From contig NZ_CP045571.1 in assembly GCF_009662475.1 (NCBI RefSeq), forward strand, positions 1,548,501 to 1,612,500: a DNA stretch of 64,000 nt, given 5' to 3'. Positions 52,244 to 61,202 of this stretch are shown here, one piece after another. Numbering within the stretch: the stretch's first letter is position 1; each line of letters begins with the position of its first letter. Source of the stretch: Acidithiobacillus thiooxidans ATCC 19377 (GTDB lineage: Bacteria > Pseudomonadota > Gammaproteobacteria > Acidithiobacillales > Acidithiobacillaceae). The position numbers were made by a program, and so were the translations under genes. A model generated the notes under the pieces. It ran no database searches, was not told where the DNA came from, and was given only the letters and a program-made list of their open reading frames with translations.

Positions 52244-53575
52244 TCACAGCAGCCCGTCCTCAGCCAGCCTCAGCAAAGTGGATATGTCCACGCCTACGCT
52301 GATTTCGCCGACAGCCTCTTCCGTTGATCTGGACGGTTCGCACACTGCAAGCGAGTAGCGGTTATCCATCTCCACAGGCTTCGGACGGGCATAAAGTCTC
52401 TTCTTCTTGTGCCCGGCATGATTGGTCAGGAATATCCGCGACCGCAGCACCTCGAAGCTGTAGCCCCGGCCCATGCGGTTGGCGACGCGGATCAGATTAT
52501 TGGCTGACTCCGCACAGGCGTTGGTCAATCCCCAATCGAAGTAGGCCAGAATCTCATCCCGCCAGTTGTGGAATGCAGTGATCAGCGGCTGGTACGCGGT
52601 TTTCGTCTCCGGCGCCAGGCTATTTTCCCATTGCCCCTGAAGATGCAGTGCCTCTTCCTTGCTTCCTGCGTCATAGAGGGCATAGAAGGCTTCCTTGATG
52701 TTGTAGGCCGCTTCCAATTCCGGCAGATTCCTGAGCCAACCGGACAGCATGAGAGCGGCTTCAGGTCTCAGGTCTTTTGGGCGCATGAGCAGCAGCTTGC
52801 GGTCTTTCATCAGGGTGCGGCGCTGCCTGGCGGTCATGGCCGCCCCGAGACTTTTCCGCATCTGGTCCAGCGCGGCATTCGCCATTTTGAGGACGTGGAA
52901 CTTATCCACGACGACACCGGCATCCGGTAGCACTTCACGCACGGCGTCCCGGTACGGCCGCCACATGTCTATCGTGACACACCGGATGCGCTCACGGTCC
53001 GGCAGACCAGAGAGATACCGGACGACGCTTTTCTTGTCGCGGTTATCCAGCATCTCGATGACCAAGCAGCCTTTTGTATTAGTAAATACCGCTCGTGGCC
53101 TGCGGATGAGGTGGATTTCGTCAATGCCCATGAACTGCGGCGTCTCGATCTTCAGGGCCGCACCCAGTTTCGCTGAATGGTCATTAAAGACGGCCTTGAC
53201 CGTCATGTTGCTGACCCCGGTTTCTTCGGCGAGTTGGGCAAACGTCTTGCGGGCGGAATGCTCGCCCAGCCAGTTCACCAGGCGGGTGGTCATGCGCCGC
53301 TTTTCATCCACGGCGGGCAAGGGCTCGTAGAACGTCTTGCGGCAGTCCTTGCAGCGGTAACGGCGCGTGTCGATACTGATGCCCACACGTTTACCGTGAA
53401 TAGGCAGGTCATGGATCAGTTGCTCACGGTGGCCGTACCGGACCATATCTGCGCCGCAGCAGTGTATGCAGGCGGCGGGAGGCGCGATGGTTTCCGCCCG
53501 GATGTGGTAGTCCGGACCGGAATCATCGACTTGCAGGACGCGGTATTCGGGAAGGTTCAGGATGTTGGGGAGCAT
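52244..53575 (-). CDS. ISL3-family transposase
   Basis: 443 residues, intact. The zinc finger CIHCCGAD is followed by YRCKDCRKTFYEPLP. An HTH follows (VSNMTVKAVF). The DDE domain has FMGIDEIHL, DMWRPYRDAVREVLP and VDKFHVLKMAN, and the late Glu in NACAESANNLIRVANRMGRG. The gene starts only 3 bp after the restriction endonuclease stop and ends 13 bp before the membrane gene. I could not find terminal inverted repeats, so either the ends lie within neighbouring genes or the gene is stranded. Confidence 0.92.
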   Translation of the reverse strand: MLPNILNLPEYRVLQVDDSGPDYHIRAETIAPPAACIHCCGADMVRYGHREQLIHDLPIHGKRVGISIDTRRYRCKDCRKTFYEPLPAVDEKRRMTTRLVNWLGEHSARKTFAQLAEETGVSNMTVKAVFNDHSAKLGAALKIETPQFMGIDEIHLIRRPRAVFTNTKGCLVIEMLDNRDKKSVVRYLSGLPDRERIRCVTIDMWRPYRDAVREVLPDAGVVVDKFHVLKMANAALDQMRKSLGAAMTARQRRTLMKDRKLLLMRPKDLRPEAALMLSGWLRNLPELEAAYNIKEAFYALYDAGSKEEALHLQGQWENSLAPETKTAYQPLITAFHNWRDEILAYFDWGLTNACAESANNLIRVANRMGRGYSFEVLRSRIFLTNHAGHKKKRLYARPKPVEMDNRYSLAVCEPSRSTEEAVGEISVGVDISTLLRLAEDGLL

Positions 53576-53578
53576 GGA

Positions 53579-54319
53579 TTATGGCTTTGGGATGTCCAAC
53601 ATAGTACTTATCATTTCCCAAGCATCCATTCCCCCGCAAATGGGCGTGATAGCCTGATACAATGCGCCGTCTTGATCGCTGCGGATGCTCCCATTGTGTT
53701 GCAGAGCTTCGCGGCTAGATCCGCCGACAATATATCCGGCAACCTCGTTGACATCTAACTGATTTTCAAACACGGCGACATCTGGCCAATTGTCTTCACG
53801 GGCCAAGTCTTTGGGACGCAAATGGTACATGACCTGCCAATACCAGTCGCGGGGAGTTTCGGCTGGTTTATTAGCGGAAACATACCACCCATAAATCGAC
53901 ATTTTCTGGATGATCTTATTTGGTTTCCCTAATCTATAGGAAAATGAAGAGCGTACTTCTATTTCTTCTATGCCTGACGCGGTTTCGAGCGTTAAATCAT
54001 ACGGATCAGGATGCTGGAATCCATCTGTTCGGTCGCTATCGTATTCATGAACAGTGTAACGTGAGGATAACTTGTATTTCCTTATCGCCCTTTGGATCAA
54101 CTGGAATACTGCTGCATCGGCTAGCTTTCCGGCAATTATACGGTTTCTGATTATCTCTGGTGATCGTTTTACCCCGCCGGGGCTATGAATATTGATGTAG
54201 TGCATCTTGCTATCAGCAATAGCCTGAGCCGCATTGATGTCGTCTGCATCAAAATCCACTTTGACGACAACGTATTTTGGTCGTCCCGTACACCCCCAAT
54301 TGGGATCGCTGAACTTCAT
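53579..54319 (-). CDS. Putative type II restriction endonuclease
   Basis: 246 residues next to, and overlapping by one base, a DNA methyltransferase. A candidate PD-(D/E)XK core is PDPYDLTLETASGIEEIEVR (Asp, then Glu-x-Val-Arg). The rest is unrecognised. Position and size are those expected for the cognate endonuclease. The C-terminus ends directly at the ISL3 transposase gene and may be altered by its insertion, so activity is uncertain. Confidence 0.65.
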   Translation of the reverse strand: MKFSDPNWGCTGRPKYVVVKVDFDADDINAAQAIADSKMHYINIHSPGGVKRSPEIIRNRIIAGKLADAAVFQLIQRAIRKYKLSSRYTVHEYDSDRTDGFQHPDPYDLTLETASGIEEIEVRSSFSYRLGKPNKIIQKMSIYGWYVSANKPAETPRDWYWQVMYHLRPKDLAREDNWPDVAVFENQLDVNEVAGYIVGGSSREALQHNGSIRSDQDGALYQAITPICGGMDAWEMISTMLDIPKP

Positions 54320-55479
54320 TAAGCAATCGCCAGAACGGGTTGCTTATTGCTTCGAACAGGAGTGCTTTTGATGTTGATTTCATACGAACAGTCCGGGAAA
54401 TGGGCCTCAAGACGTTTTCGTAAAAGACCCACGGCAAGAGCAGACTGATCAATGGCAATCCACTTTCGCCCCATCTTTTGCGCAGCATGTGTGGACGTGC
54501 CACATCCTGCGAACGGATCCAGCACCACATCACCCATCCGACTGCTGGCGGCGATAATGCGCTCCAGGAGCGCTAATGGCTTCTGTGTTGGATAGCCAAG
54601 GCGTTCTGCTGCGGTATGGCATAGCGGTGGAATATCCAACCAAAGTCCTGGACACGGGGTACCTTTCTGCTCGTGGAGATAACGCTTTAGATAAGGCCGC
54701 CCCGTAGAGCTCCAGGTAAGCCGATCTTCAGCGTCCAGTCTCTCAACCTTATCGCGGACCATTCGCCAACCCCATTCCGGGCGGTATCCTTTATATTCAT
54801 ACGCCAAGTTCGGGCGTGGCCCCATGGACGCGGTTCGGATGATTTCATGGAGCCGATAGCGCCCACGGGCATCCTCAAACCGGTAAAACTTGCGCACATA
54901 TTCTGGGTCGTGCGCCAAATATACGGGATTCCACGTAAAACCACGGCCTGCGTAGAACAGTAATGTGTCATGGATGTGTGCCCACTTCTTGCTGTCGTTA
55001 TGGCTGCTGGTGCGCTTCCATACAATTTCGTTACGAAAATTCTCGGCGCCCAAAATAGCATCCATAATGACTCTCAGATAACTACTAGCGGAAGCATCAC
55101 AGTGTAAGTACAAGCTCCCGCTGGTCTTCAACACACGACGGAGCTCCAGCAGTCGCACACCCATCATGACCAGGTATGCCGCTAGGCCATTGTTGCGCAG
55201 CCCGTTGGCCAATGCACCGAGTAGATCTGCCAAGGTTGCATTACGAGTCCTGAGATCATCCAGTATTCGCTTGGACTCACTGGTCCACTCCCAGGTGTCC
55301 ACGAACGCAGTGACGCTATTGCATGCCCGGCCAGGAATTGAATCAGCGGACACATAGCTATAGTCGGCATCAGAGGCAAATGGCGGGTCCAGATAGATCA
55401 GGTCGATACTTCGATCTGCTATGTGGTTGCGTATGACTTGCAGGTTGTCGCCAAGGTAGAGCTTGTTGTCGTTACGCAT
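54319..55479 (-). CDS. DNA adenine/cytosine-N4 methyltransferase (type II)
   Basis: 386 residues. The catalytic motif IV is IYLDPPFAS near the N-terminus (about residue 30). The SAM-binding motif I is VLDPFAGCGTSTHAA near the C-terminus, the order of the beta class. LHCDASASSYLRVIMD and GYPTQKPLALLERII are typical of this group. It would protect host DNA from the downstream endonuclease. The specificity cannot be read. Confidence 0.92.
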   Translation of the reverse strand: MRNDNKLYLGDNLQVIRNHIADRSIDLIYLDPPFASDADYSYVSADSIPGRACNSVTAFVDTWEWTSESKRILDDLRTRNATLADLLGALANGLRNNGLAAYLVMMGVRLLELRRVLKTSGSLYLHCDASASSYLRVIMDAILGAENFRNEIVWKRTSSHNDSKKWAHIHDTLLFYAGRGFTWNPVYLAHDPEYVRKFYRFEDARGRYRLHEIIRTASMGPRPNLAYEYKGYRPEWGWRMVRDKVERLDAEDRLTWSSTGRPYLKRYLHEQKGTPCPGLWLDIPPLCHTAAERLGYPTQKPLALLERIIAASSRMGDVVLDPFAGCGTSTHAAQKMGRKWIAIDQSALAVGLLRKRLEAHFPDCSYEINIKSTPVRSNKQPVLAIA

Positions 55480-55701
55480 TACGGTCGCCTCAATCCATCA
55501 CGAAACTGAATTTTAAGGTAGACTACACAAGGCGGGCTGTCAACCACGAATCTTAATTTTTAACCACTGTGCCGGGTGGGTCTATGGCGAGCAGATCCAT
55601 CACGAAATTTACTGACCCAAAAAATCCAAAGCAAAAATATCAGTAATGGTAAATATCCGAGAGCATTGTGTATCATTGTTCGATCCTATGGTCCAACTCC
55701 G

Positions 55702-57798
55702 TTACCACCAATCGCCATCACTTCCCGTCTCTGACCCAACCAGCTTGCGACTTGACGCCTGCACCAATCGTGCAGCATCCCCCAACAAATGCGCCGGGAT
55801 TTCCTGCACAAACCGGGAAACAAAATGGCTATCCAGACCATCTTCGGCCTCGTCATCCCCGGCATCTTGCGTGTACCCGAAGCTCTGGCGGTTTCTTACG
55901 CACGACAAAAATAAAGAAAACTTGGAACGCGTCACAGCCACATAAAACAGCCGCCGTTCTTCCTCCAGATTGCAAAATCCGCTTTGCGTGATTTTTGGGA
56001 ATTCCCCATCTTCTAACCCCAACAAAAAAACATACGGAAACTCTAGGCCCTTGGCTTTATGCACGGTCATCAGACTGACCGTTTCGCCCTCTTTTTTCTT
56101 TTGACCGCCCTGATCCGAATTCAGTACGGCATCTGCCAGAAACTCGCTCAACAAATCCCCCGGCGTTCTGGCCAGGCTTTCCATATGCAATCCCGTCGCG
56201 CGCATTTCGTGATGAAACACACCCGCCGCAATGACCAGTTCTTGAAGGTTTTCCGCGCATTCTTCGCCGCGTTCTTTCGCAGCCGTAATGTAATATTGTT
56301 CGAGTTTCGTGAGCGCCAACATTTTTTTGACCAGAACCACCAGACCCTCCGCCTCGTAAACCTGGCGGAGGCGATGGACTATTTGCACAAATGACTGAAT
56401 AGATGCCTTTTTATCCGAGTGCAAAACATCCCACAGCGCGACCCCCTGCTTTTGTGCCATCGTTTTCCATTGCTCTATGGTCTTGGCGCCTACGCCGCGC
56501 CGTGGGGCGGCGATGGCTCGGAAAAGCGCCATTTCATCCAGCGGGTTTTGCACCAGTCGCAACCACGCCAGGGCATCTTTTATCTCGCGTCGCTGGAAGA
56601 AATTCAGGCCGCCATAGATCCGGTAAGGAATATCCCGGAACACCAGGGCTTTTTCGATACCGCGAGAAAGCATGTTTTTTCGATAGAGCACGACGATATC
56701 CGCCGGAGGAATCCCATCAGCCAGGAGATTGCGGATCCGATCGGCAATGGCGCCGGCTTCGGCTTCTGCATCGGCAAAAATATCCAACTGAAACGACCCG
56801 ACATCCTGGCGCTCGGTCCAAAGCCGCTTACCGATACGATTGGGATTATTCGCAATCACGGCGTTAGCGGCATCTAAAATCGTGGACGTACACCGATAAT
56901 TCTGTTCGAGCCGAACCAGGTGGTTGGGCGTGTACCTTTTCAAAAAGCTTTGCATAATGCCCGCATCCGCGCCACGCCAGCCGTAGATGCTCTGGTCATC
57001 GTCCCCGACCACAAACGTCGGGACAGAATGCCCGGTACCGGTTAGATGCCCGATAAACTCCACCTGGATAGGGTTGGTATCCTGAAATTCATCGACCAGG
57101 ACCATGCGTAAATGCTGGTGAAACACTGCGGCCACTTCGGGATGATGGCGCAACACAAAATTGCTTTGCAAAACCAAATCCGCAAAATCCAGCGCCTGGC
57201 TGCGTTTCTTTTCCGCTTCATACGCGGCATATAGCATCCGGGTAAAATTGGCGCTTGCTGTTTTTTGGACAGGAACATCGTTGACGTACAGACCCTGTTC
57301 TTTCCATTGCGAAATCACAAAGTAATGATCTTTGGGCTTCTCGACTTTTAAATCGGTATCTGGAAACCGGTCTTTCATCACGCGGCGCAGCAAAGCCACG
57401 GCCTCGTCTTCATCCATGGGGGCCGCTGTTTCGCAACGTTCCAGACCTATGTGATGCCCGAATTTCCGCAGGAACTTGAGGCCCAGGCTATGAAATGTCC
57501 CCAACCGAATTTTCCCGGCGGCTTCCTCACCGACCAGGCGGGCAATGCGCTCTTTGATTTCCTTAGCGGCTTTGTTGGTAAACGTCACGGCTACAATCGC
57601 ATACGGTTCCATTCCGCCGCGAATCGCATAAGCAATTCGATGTGTCAACACGTTGGTTTTTCCAGTGCCCGCACCTGCAAGAATGGCTCCGTGACTGTCC
57701 ATAGGCAAAGTAACCGCTTCGCGTTGAGCGGGATTTAAATGTGCCAGCCACGCAGGTTCTTCGTAGAAGGTGGCCTGAGCGCCTGGATTATCCGGCAT
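55702..57798 (-). CDS. UvrD/Rep-like superfamily 1 DNA helicase
   Basis: 698 residues. Motifs: LNPAQREAV (Q motif), AILAGAGTGKTNVLTHRI (Walker A, about residue 40), TFTNKAAKEI, VDEFQDTNPIQ (motif II), GDDDQSIYGWRGA, LEQNYRC, VSLMTVHKAKGLEF and LFYVAVTRSK. All SF1A motifs are present, so it should be an active 3'-5' helicase. It is likely an additional UvrD copy carried by the island, possibly linked to defence or element replication. It is followed by two genes on the same strand that may form one unit. Confidence 0.93.
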   Translation of the reverse strand: MPDNPGAQATFYEEPAWLAHLNPAQREAVTLPMDSHGAILAGAGTGKTNVLTHRIAYAIRGGMEPYAIVAVTFTNKAAKEIKERIARLVGEEAAGKIRLGTFHSLGLKFLRKFGHHIGLERCETAAPMDEDEAVALLRRVMKDRFPDTDLKVEKPKDHYFVISQWKEQGLYVNDVPVQKTASANFTRMLYAAYEAEKKRSQALDFADLVLQSNFVLRHHPEVAAVFHQHLRMVLVDEFQDTNPIQVEFIGHLTGTGHSVPTFVVGDDDQSIYGWRGADAGIMQSFLKRYTPNHLVRLEQNYRCTSTILDAANAVIANNPNRIGKRLWTERQDVGSFQLDIFADAEAEAGAIADRIRNLLADGIPPADIVVLYRKNMLSRGIEKALVFRDIPYRIYGGLNFFQRREIKDALAWLRLVQNPLDEMALFRAIAAPRRGVGAKTIEQWKTMAQKQGVALWDVLHSDKKASIQSFVQIVHRLRQVYEAEGLVVLVKKMLALTKLEQYYITAAKERGEECAENLQELVIAAGVFHHEMRATGLHMESLARTPGDLLSEFLADAVLNSDQGGQKKKEGETVSLMTVHKAKGLEFPYVFLLGLEDGEFPKITQSGFCNLEEERRLFYVAVTRSKFSLFLSCVRNRQSFGYTQDAGDDEAEDGLDSHFVSRFVQEIPAHLLGDAARLVQASSRKLVGSETGSDGDWW

Positions 57799-57819
57799 TA
57801 AAATACTCCTTTGCGTCCC

Positions 57820-58422
57820 TCAAGAGGTCCGCTCTTTTGCAGGCAAAGACAAGCCCAAAATCGGCAACCAGAGATCCAGGCGGTTTAGTGTGAGCTTATG
57901 GGCTATTTTAGGATCACGCCCAGCCTTACAGAGCAGGGTTTCGGTATCCGCACAGAGTCGATTCATAATGCTGGAAACCTGATTAGAGAGATCATCCTGA
58001 ACAGGCACCGCGTATTGGTCTTCCGGCGTCTGGGCCGCATCAGAAAGCAGGTGATTTGGGAGATGGCAACTTAACACCATACGAATGTTTTCCGGATTCT
58101 TCGCATTCAAAAACCACAGCCAGTAAATCCACGACTGAGACAAATTACGAAAATAACGCACAAATTCCGGTATCTGGAAGTAAGCCCGCGTGTCTTCTTC
58201 GTATCCAGCGAAATACAAAACCAGCGCATCCCGGTTGGTCCAAAGATGTTTTTTCTGATTGATCTTTTTCAGGAATTGCCATGCCGGTTGAATGTCCCCT
58301 GACTCCACATCAGCGCGAGGAATAATGCATGGAATCAGGCCCGCCTGATGAAAGACCTGACGGATATTACCGTTATGGATTTTTTGGACGTTCCCCAAAA
58401 TAGGTTCTCCTAAAGCTGACAA
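57820..58422 (-). CDS. Hypothetical protein (200 aa) beside the helicase
   Basis: 200 residues. Trp/Tyr-rich centre (LSQSWIYWLWFLNAKNPENI), helical C-terminus. The first start is a TTG at 58422; a second TTG at 58398 has GGAG nearby. It lies between the helicase (21 bp away) and the deoxyribosyltransferase-like gene (8 bp away), so the three probably form one transcription unit. No family recognised. Confidence 0.6.
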   Translation of the reverse strand: MSALGEPILGNVQKIHNGNIRQVFHQAGLIPCIIPRADVESGDIQPAWQFLKKINQKKHLWTNRDALVLYFAGYEEDTRAYFQIPEFVRYFRNLSQSWIYWLWFLNAKNPENIRMVLSCHLPNHLLSDAAQTPEDQYAVPVQDDLSNQVSSIMNRLCADTETLLCKAGRDPKIAHKLTLNRLDLWLPILGLSLPAKERTS

Positions 58423-58430
58423 GAAAACGG

Positions 58431-59012
58431 TTATAAAAAAAGCCCATCAAAAATTTGCTGCACGGTTTCGAGGGCCTTTTCCACATCCTCACCTTGCATA
58501 TTATACATGCAAGCTTGCGCGATCATGAGATTGCAGGGCAAGTTGAAACGCTCAATGATGAATCCATCTGCACACAATAGTGCGCCATTTTCTGTGCGGG
58601 TGGCTTTTTCCGCCAGCCGCTCGCTGGGCGCTTTCACATCGCGGGAATAAGCTACAACCGGTTTCCCATGAGCGACCGCCAACGCAATTTCAAAAACGGT
58701 GCCAGCGTCCGGTTCTAACCCACGAAATGGGGTGATATTGGCCACTACCGCATCGGACTTTTTGATCTGTGCGACGCATTGGCGATAGATCTTATCAGCA
58801 TCGCTGAGAGATCCCATGCGGGTACTGCCGGGCATATCCATTTGGTCCAGATTCTGTTCAGGTGGAATCGGGAAAAGCGGTTCGAAATTCAAGCGTTCAC
58901 AAGCAGCAGAGACTCGCCGGGCAAAGTCCGGCCAATCCAGGCGGAATACGTCGGGTCCAGCAATGTATATTTGCTTTCTCTTTGAAACATTGTTCGGTTT
59001 TTTCTGAGTCAT
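58431..59012 (-). CDS. Nucleoside 2-deoxyribosyltransferase-like protein
   Basis: 193 residues. IYIAGPDVF at the start and AVVANITPFRG, EPDAGTVFEIALAVAHGKPVVAY in the centre are the family's ligand-binding loops (with the catalytic Glu in GTVFEIA). The enzymes cleave or exchange bases of deoxynucleosides, and the same fold includes NAD- or nucleotide-cleaving effectors in some defence systems. In the present context, next to a UvrD-like helicase and restriction genes, either salvage or a defence role is possible. Confidence 0.85.
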   Translation of the reverse strand: MTQKKPNNVSKRKQIYIAGPDVFRLDWPDFARRVSAACERLNFEPLFPIPPEQNLDQMDMPGSTRMGSLSDADKIYRQCVAQIKKSDAVVANITPFRGLEPDAGTVFEIALAVAHGKPVVAYSRDVKAPSERLAEKATRTENGALLCADGFIIERFNLPCNLMIAQACMYNMQGEDVEKALETVQQIFDGLFL

Positions 59013-59030
59013 ATTTCCCTCATCCCATCA

Positions 59031-59060
59031 AAAAATAAAAAAGCCCGCCAAATCGACGGG
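59031..59060 (-). terminator. Intrinsic terminator
   Basis: On the minus strand GCCCG, a nine-base loop and CGGGC are followed by TTTTTTATTTTTTG. It lies downstream of the 68-residue membrane gene and so ends transcription from the PLD side before the deoxyribosyltransferase-like operon. Confidence 0.75.
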
Positions 59061-59075
59061 CAATCGCCGCAAAAA

Positions 59076-59282
59076 CTACTCGGTTTCCAAGTCCAAAATC
59101 ATCCGATGGTGATCATATCGCAGCACAAAAAAAGCAAAGGCTACATAAATCAAACACACGTCAAATAGGACCATGTTGCCATGAATGGCATCACTAACCC
59201 CAACTCCAAGGCTCAGGCTGACGATAGTCATGCATGCCATCATGCGCAGCAAGCGGTGCAGCATGACTAGCTCTAAACGCAT
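59076..59282 (-). CDS. Small membrane protein (68 aa)
   Basis: 68 residues with two predicted helices (LLRMMACMTIVSLSLGVGV and MVLFDVCLIYVAFAFFVL) and a short basic/acidic tail. Its start is 3 bp after the PLD stop, so it is co-transcribed with it. Function unknown. Confidence 0.6.
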   Translation of the reverse strand: MRLELVMLHRLLRMMACMTIVSLSLGVGVSDAIHGNMVLFDVCLIYVAFAFFVLRYDHHRMILDLETE

Positions 59283-59284
59283 GG

Positions 59285-59890
59285 CTATCCAGCCGCTTGC
59301 CAGTCCCGATTAAATTGCGCTCGCAATTTTTGCAAATTAGCCGCATTGCGTATCATCAGGCCCATTTCCCGATTGTTCTCAAGGCTGGTCTGGGAAAAAT
59401 TTTCGGAGCCCACAAAGCCTAATTGCGATCCACAGAGCATCTTGGCGTGGATGTATGTAGGACGCACGGGCATTAAGCGCACCTGCACCCCATGCCGACG
59501 CAAATAGTCTACATCCTTTTTATCTTCCCAGCTGATGCTTGCCGGAAGAATTACTCGCGCTAAATGCCCTTTTGCGGCAATGGCATCCAAAGTGGGACGG
59601 TAAGGCCCCATTTCTTCGCTTTCGATATCAATCGGTCCAGGCTGGTTAATCACTTTCAATAATTGCGCAGCGGAAGTGCCTGGAGACAACACCAGGACCT
59701 GATGCGCATAGGCGGGTGCATGCCGATTATGCCAGTCGGCGTTAAAAACGGCATTGGCGGCAGAGACTATGCGAGGGTTTTTGGTGGTGACGAGATAATC
59801 CCGGTTCCGGTGAAAATCATCCCATCCATAATTCGCCGACCCGATTTCACACGCATGCAAGTCGCATTCAAACTTGGCATGGTATGTCAC
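59285..59890 (-). pseudogene. PLD-family nuclease, 5' truncated
   Basis: Two HKD motifs remain. The first is YHAKFECDL with GSANYGWDDFHRNRDYL, and the second IHAKMLCGS with GSENFSQTSLENNREM. In PLD nucleases well over 100 residues usually precede the first HKD motif, but here it starts immediately at a GTG (59890). The few extra in-frame codons upstream come from AT-rich DNA that carries the recombinase promoter. So the 5' end was cut at about 59890, at the left edge of the right recombinase module. A residual protein could still be made. Confidence 0.72.
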
Positions 59891-59900
59891 CCTATATTTG

Positions 59901-59928
59901 TTGACAACAAAGATAAAATATTTACAAT
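59901..59928 (+). promoter_or_regulatory. Sigma70-type promoter of right recombinase module
   Basis: TTGACA, 16-bp spacer, TACAAT, in AT-rich DNA, about 145 bp upstream of the first recombinase ATG. The long leader (59930-60071) contains no gene and may hold the recombination site. Confidence 0.72.
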
Positions 59929-60071
59929 AAATTACAAATATGAAATAGTAACCCTTAGAGAGAGGATTGGGCAAGACCCAATTCAGGTGTAGACGTAGGT
60001 TGGCATCCAGTTAGAAAAACCCCTTGGAAAGAGAGCCAAGGTAAGGAGATTATCTTTGTTGGGCACATTGC

Positions 60072-61202
60072 ATGAAACTTTTCTTTACCGATTCTACATG
60101 TAGCATTGAGGGTGTTGAGCGCCCCAATATTCCTTTTCTGTGCGATGCCCAGATGGAGTTGGTGAGTCCACCCAATCATTATCTGCGCTACATAGCGACA
60201 GTCAGAGGCAGAACGCGGTCGGCGAAAACCTGGCAAACTTACGGGTCGAACCTGCTGGAATATTTTGCCTTTCTGGAAGCAAACGGACTGGACTGGAATG
60301 CTGTCAGTCAGGGACAAATCGCAGCATGGAGGGATGCCATGCTGGAAAGGGGGTGTGCACGGAGCACAGTCAATCAAAGATTGCGGAGTGTGCACGCTTT
60401 TTATGACTGGTCCGTCAAATCGGGAACAGCCACGGTAGTACCCTTTTCCAAACAGGATATTTGGGTGGCCAAACCGCGAGGATTTCTGGCCCATGTGGAC
60501 GCCAAAGGGGGCCGTCTTGAGGTAAACGCACTAACCCTCAAGACCTACGATTGTAGACCCCAATTTCTATTATTGGAAAAGGCCATCCGTTTTCTGGAAG
60601 AGACCCGCCCACGACGGCTGCAATTGATGGGCTATCTCATGCTGTTGACGGGGATGAGACGGGAAGAAGTCACCGCTCTGGACTATCGGGTAGTCCCCAA
60701 TCCCGCAGGGCGGGATCCAGGAAAACAGATCCCGATGGTCCTGGATGCGAGCATGACACCGACGAAAGGCAACAAAACGCGAACCGTGATGTTGCCTTAT
60801 GATCTCGCAGTCGCCCTCCATGAATATTTTACATTCGTATGGCCCAAGCTGTTGGCCCTTCATAGAAAAAAATACAAAACTGAAACCACGCGTTTTTTTC
60901 TATCCAGAAAGGGGGATCCGCTCTCCATTAAGGGCGTCAATAATGCTTTTGCCAAAGTCAGTATGAAAACAGGTATACCCTGTCATCCACATCTCCTGCG
61001 GCATACCTATGGGACCTATGAACTTTTGCGCATGCTCCGAACCAAGGGAGAAAGTCAGGCATTGCTTTGGGTCAAGGATCGTATGGGGCACAGTTCCATT
61101 ACCACAACTGAACAATACATTCATGCTGCCGATCTGATTCAGCATGATGATATTGACGGTTACATAGCCGATGTCTGCAGGTCGTTGAGCCATGGCCATT
61201 AG
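60072..61202 (+). CDS. TnpA-like tyrosine recombinase
   Basis: 376 residues with all catalytic boxes: LTGMRREEVTALD (Arg), HPHLLRHTYGTYE (HxxR), VKDRMGHSSITTTEQYIHA (His and Tyr). The SAM-like N-terminal domain includes KTWQTYGSNLLEYFAFLE. It is the first gene of the right module, and its end overlaps the next gene by 11 bp. Tn554 TnpA (about 360 residues) is of similar length. Confidence 0.9.
   Translation: MKLFFTDSTCSIEGVERPNIPFLCDAQMELVSPPNHYLRYIATVRGRTRSAKTWQTYGSNLLEYFAFLEANGLDWNAVSQGQIAAWRDAMLERGCARSTVNQRLRSVHAFYDWSVKSGTATVVPFSKQDIWVAKPRGFLAHVDAKGGRLEVNALTLKTYDCRPQFLLLEKAIRFLEETRPRRLQLMGYLMLLTGMRREEVTALDYRVVPNPAGRDPGKQIPMVLDASMTPTKGNKTRTVMLPYDLAVALHEYFTFVWPKLLALHRKKYKTETTRFFLSRKGDPLSIKGVNNAFAKVSMKTGIPCHPHLLRHTYGTYELLRMLRTKGESQALLWVKDRMGHSSITTTEQYIHAADLIQHDDIDGYIADVCRSLSHGH

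Noticed and set aside
50885-55577. Similar 26-base stretches at 50885 and 55552
   Set aside because: They share CTTAATTTTTAA and partly the next bases, but with several mismatches. Too short to call a repeat or a duplicated gene end.
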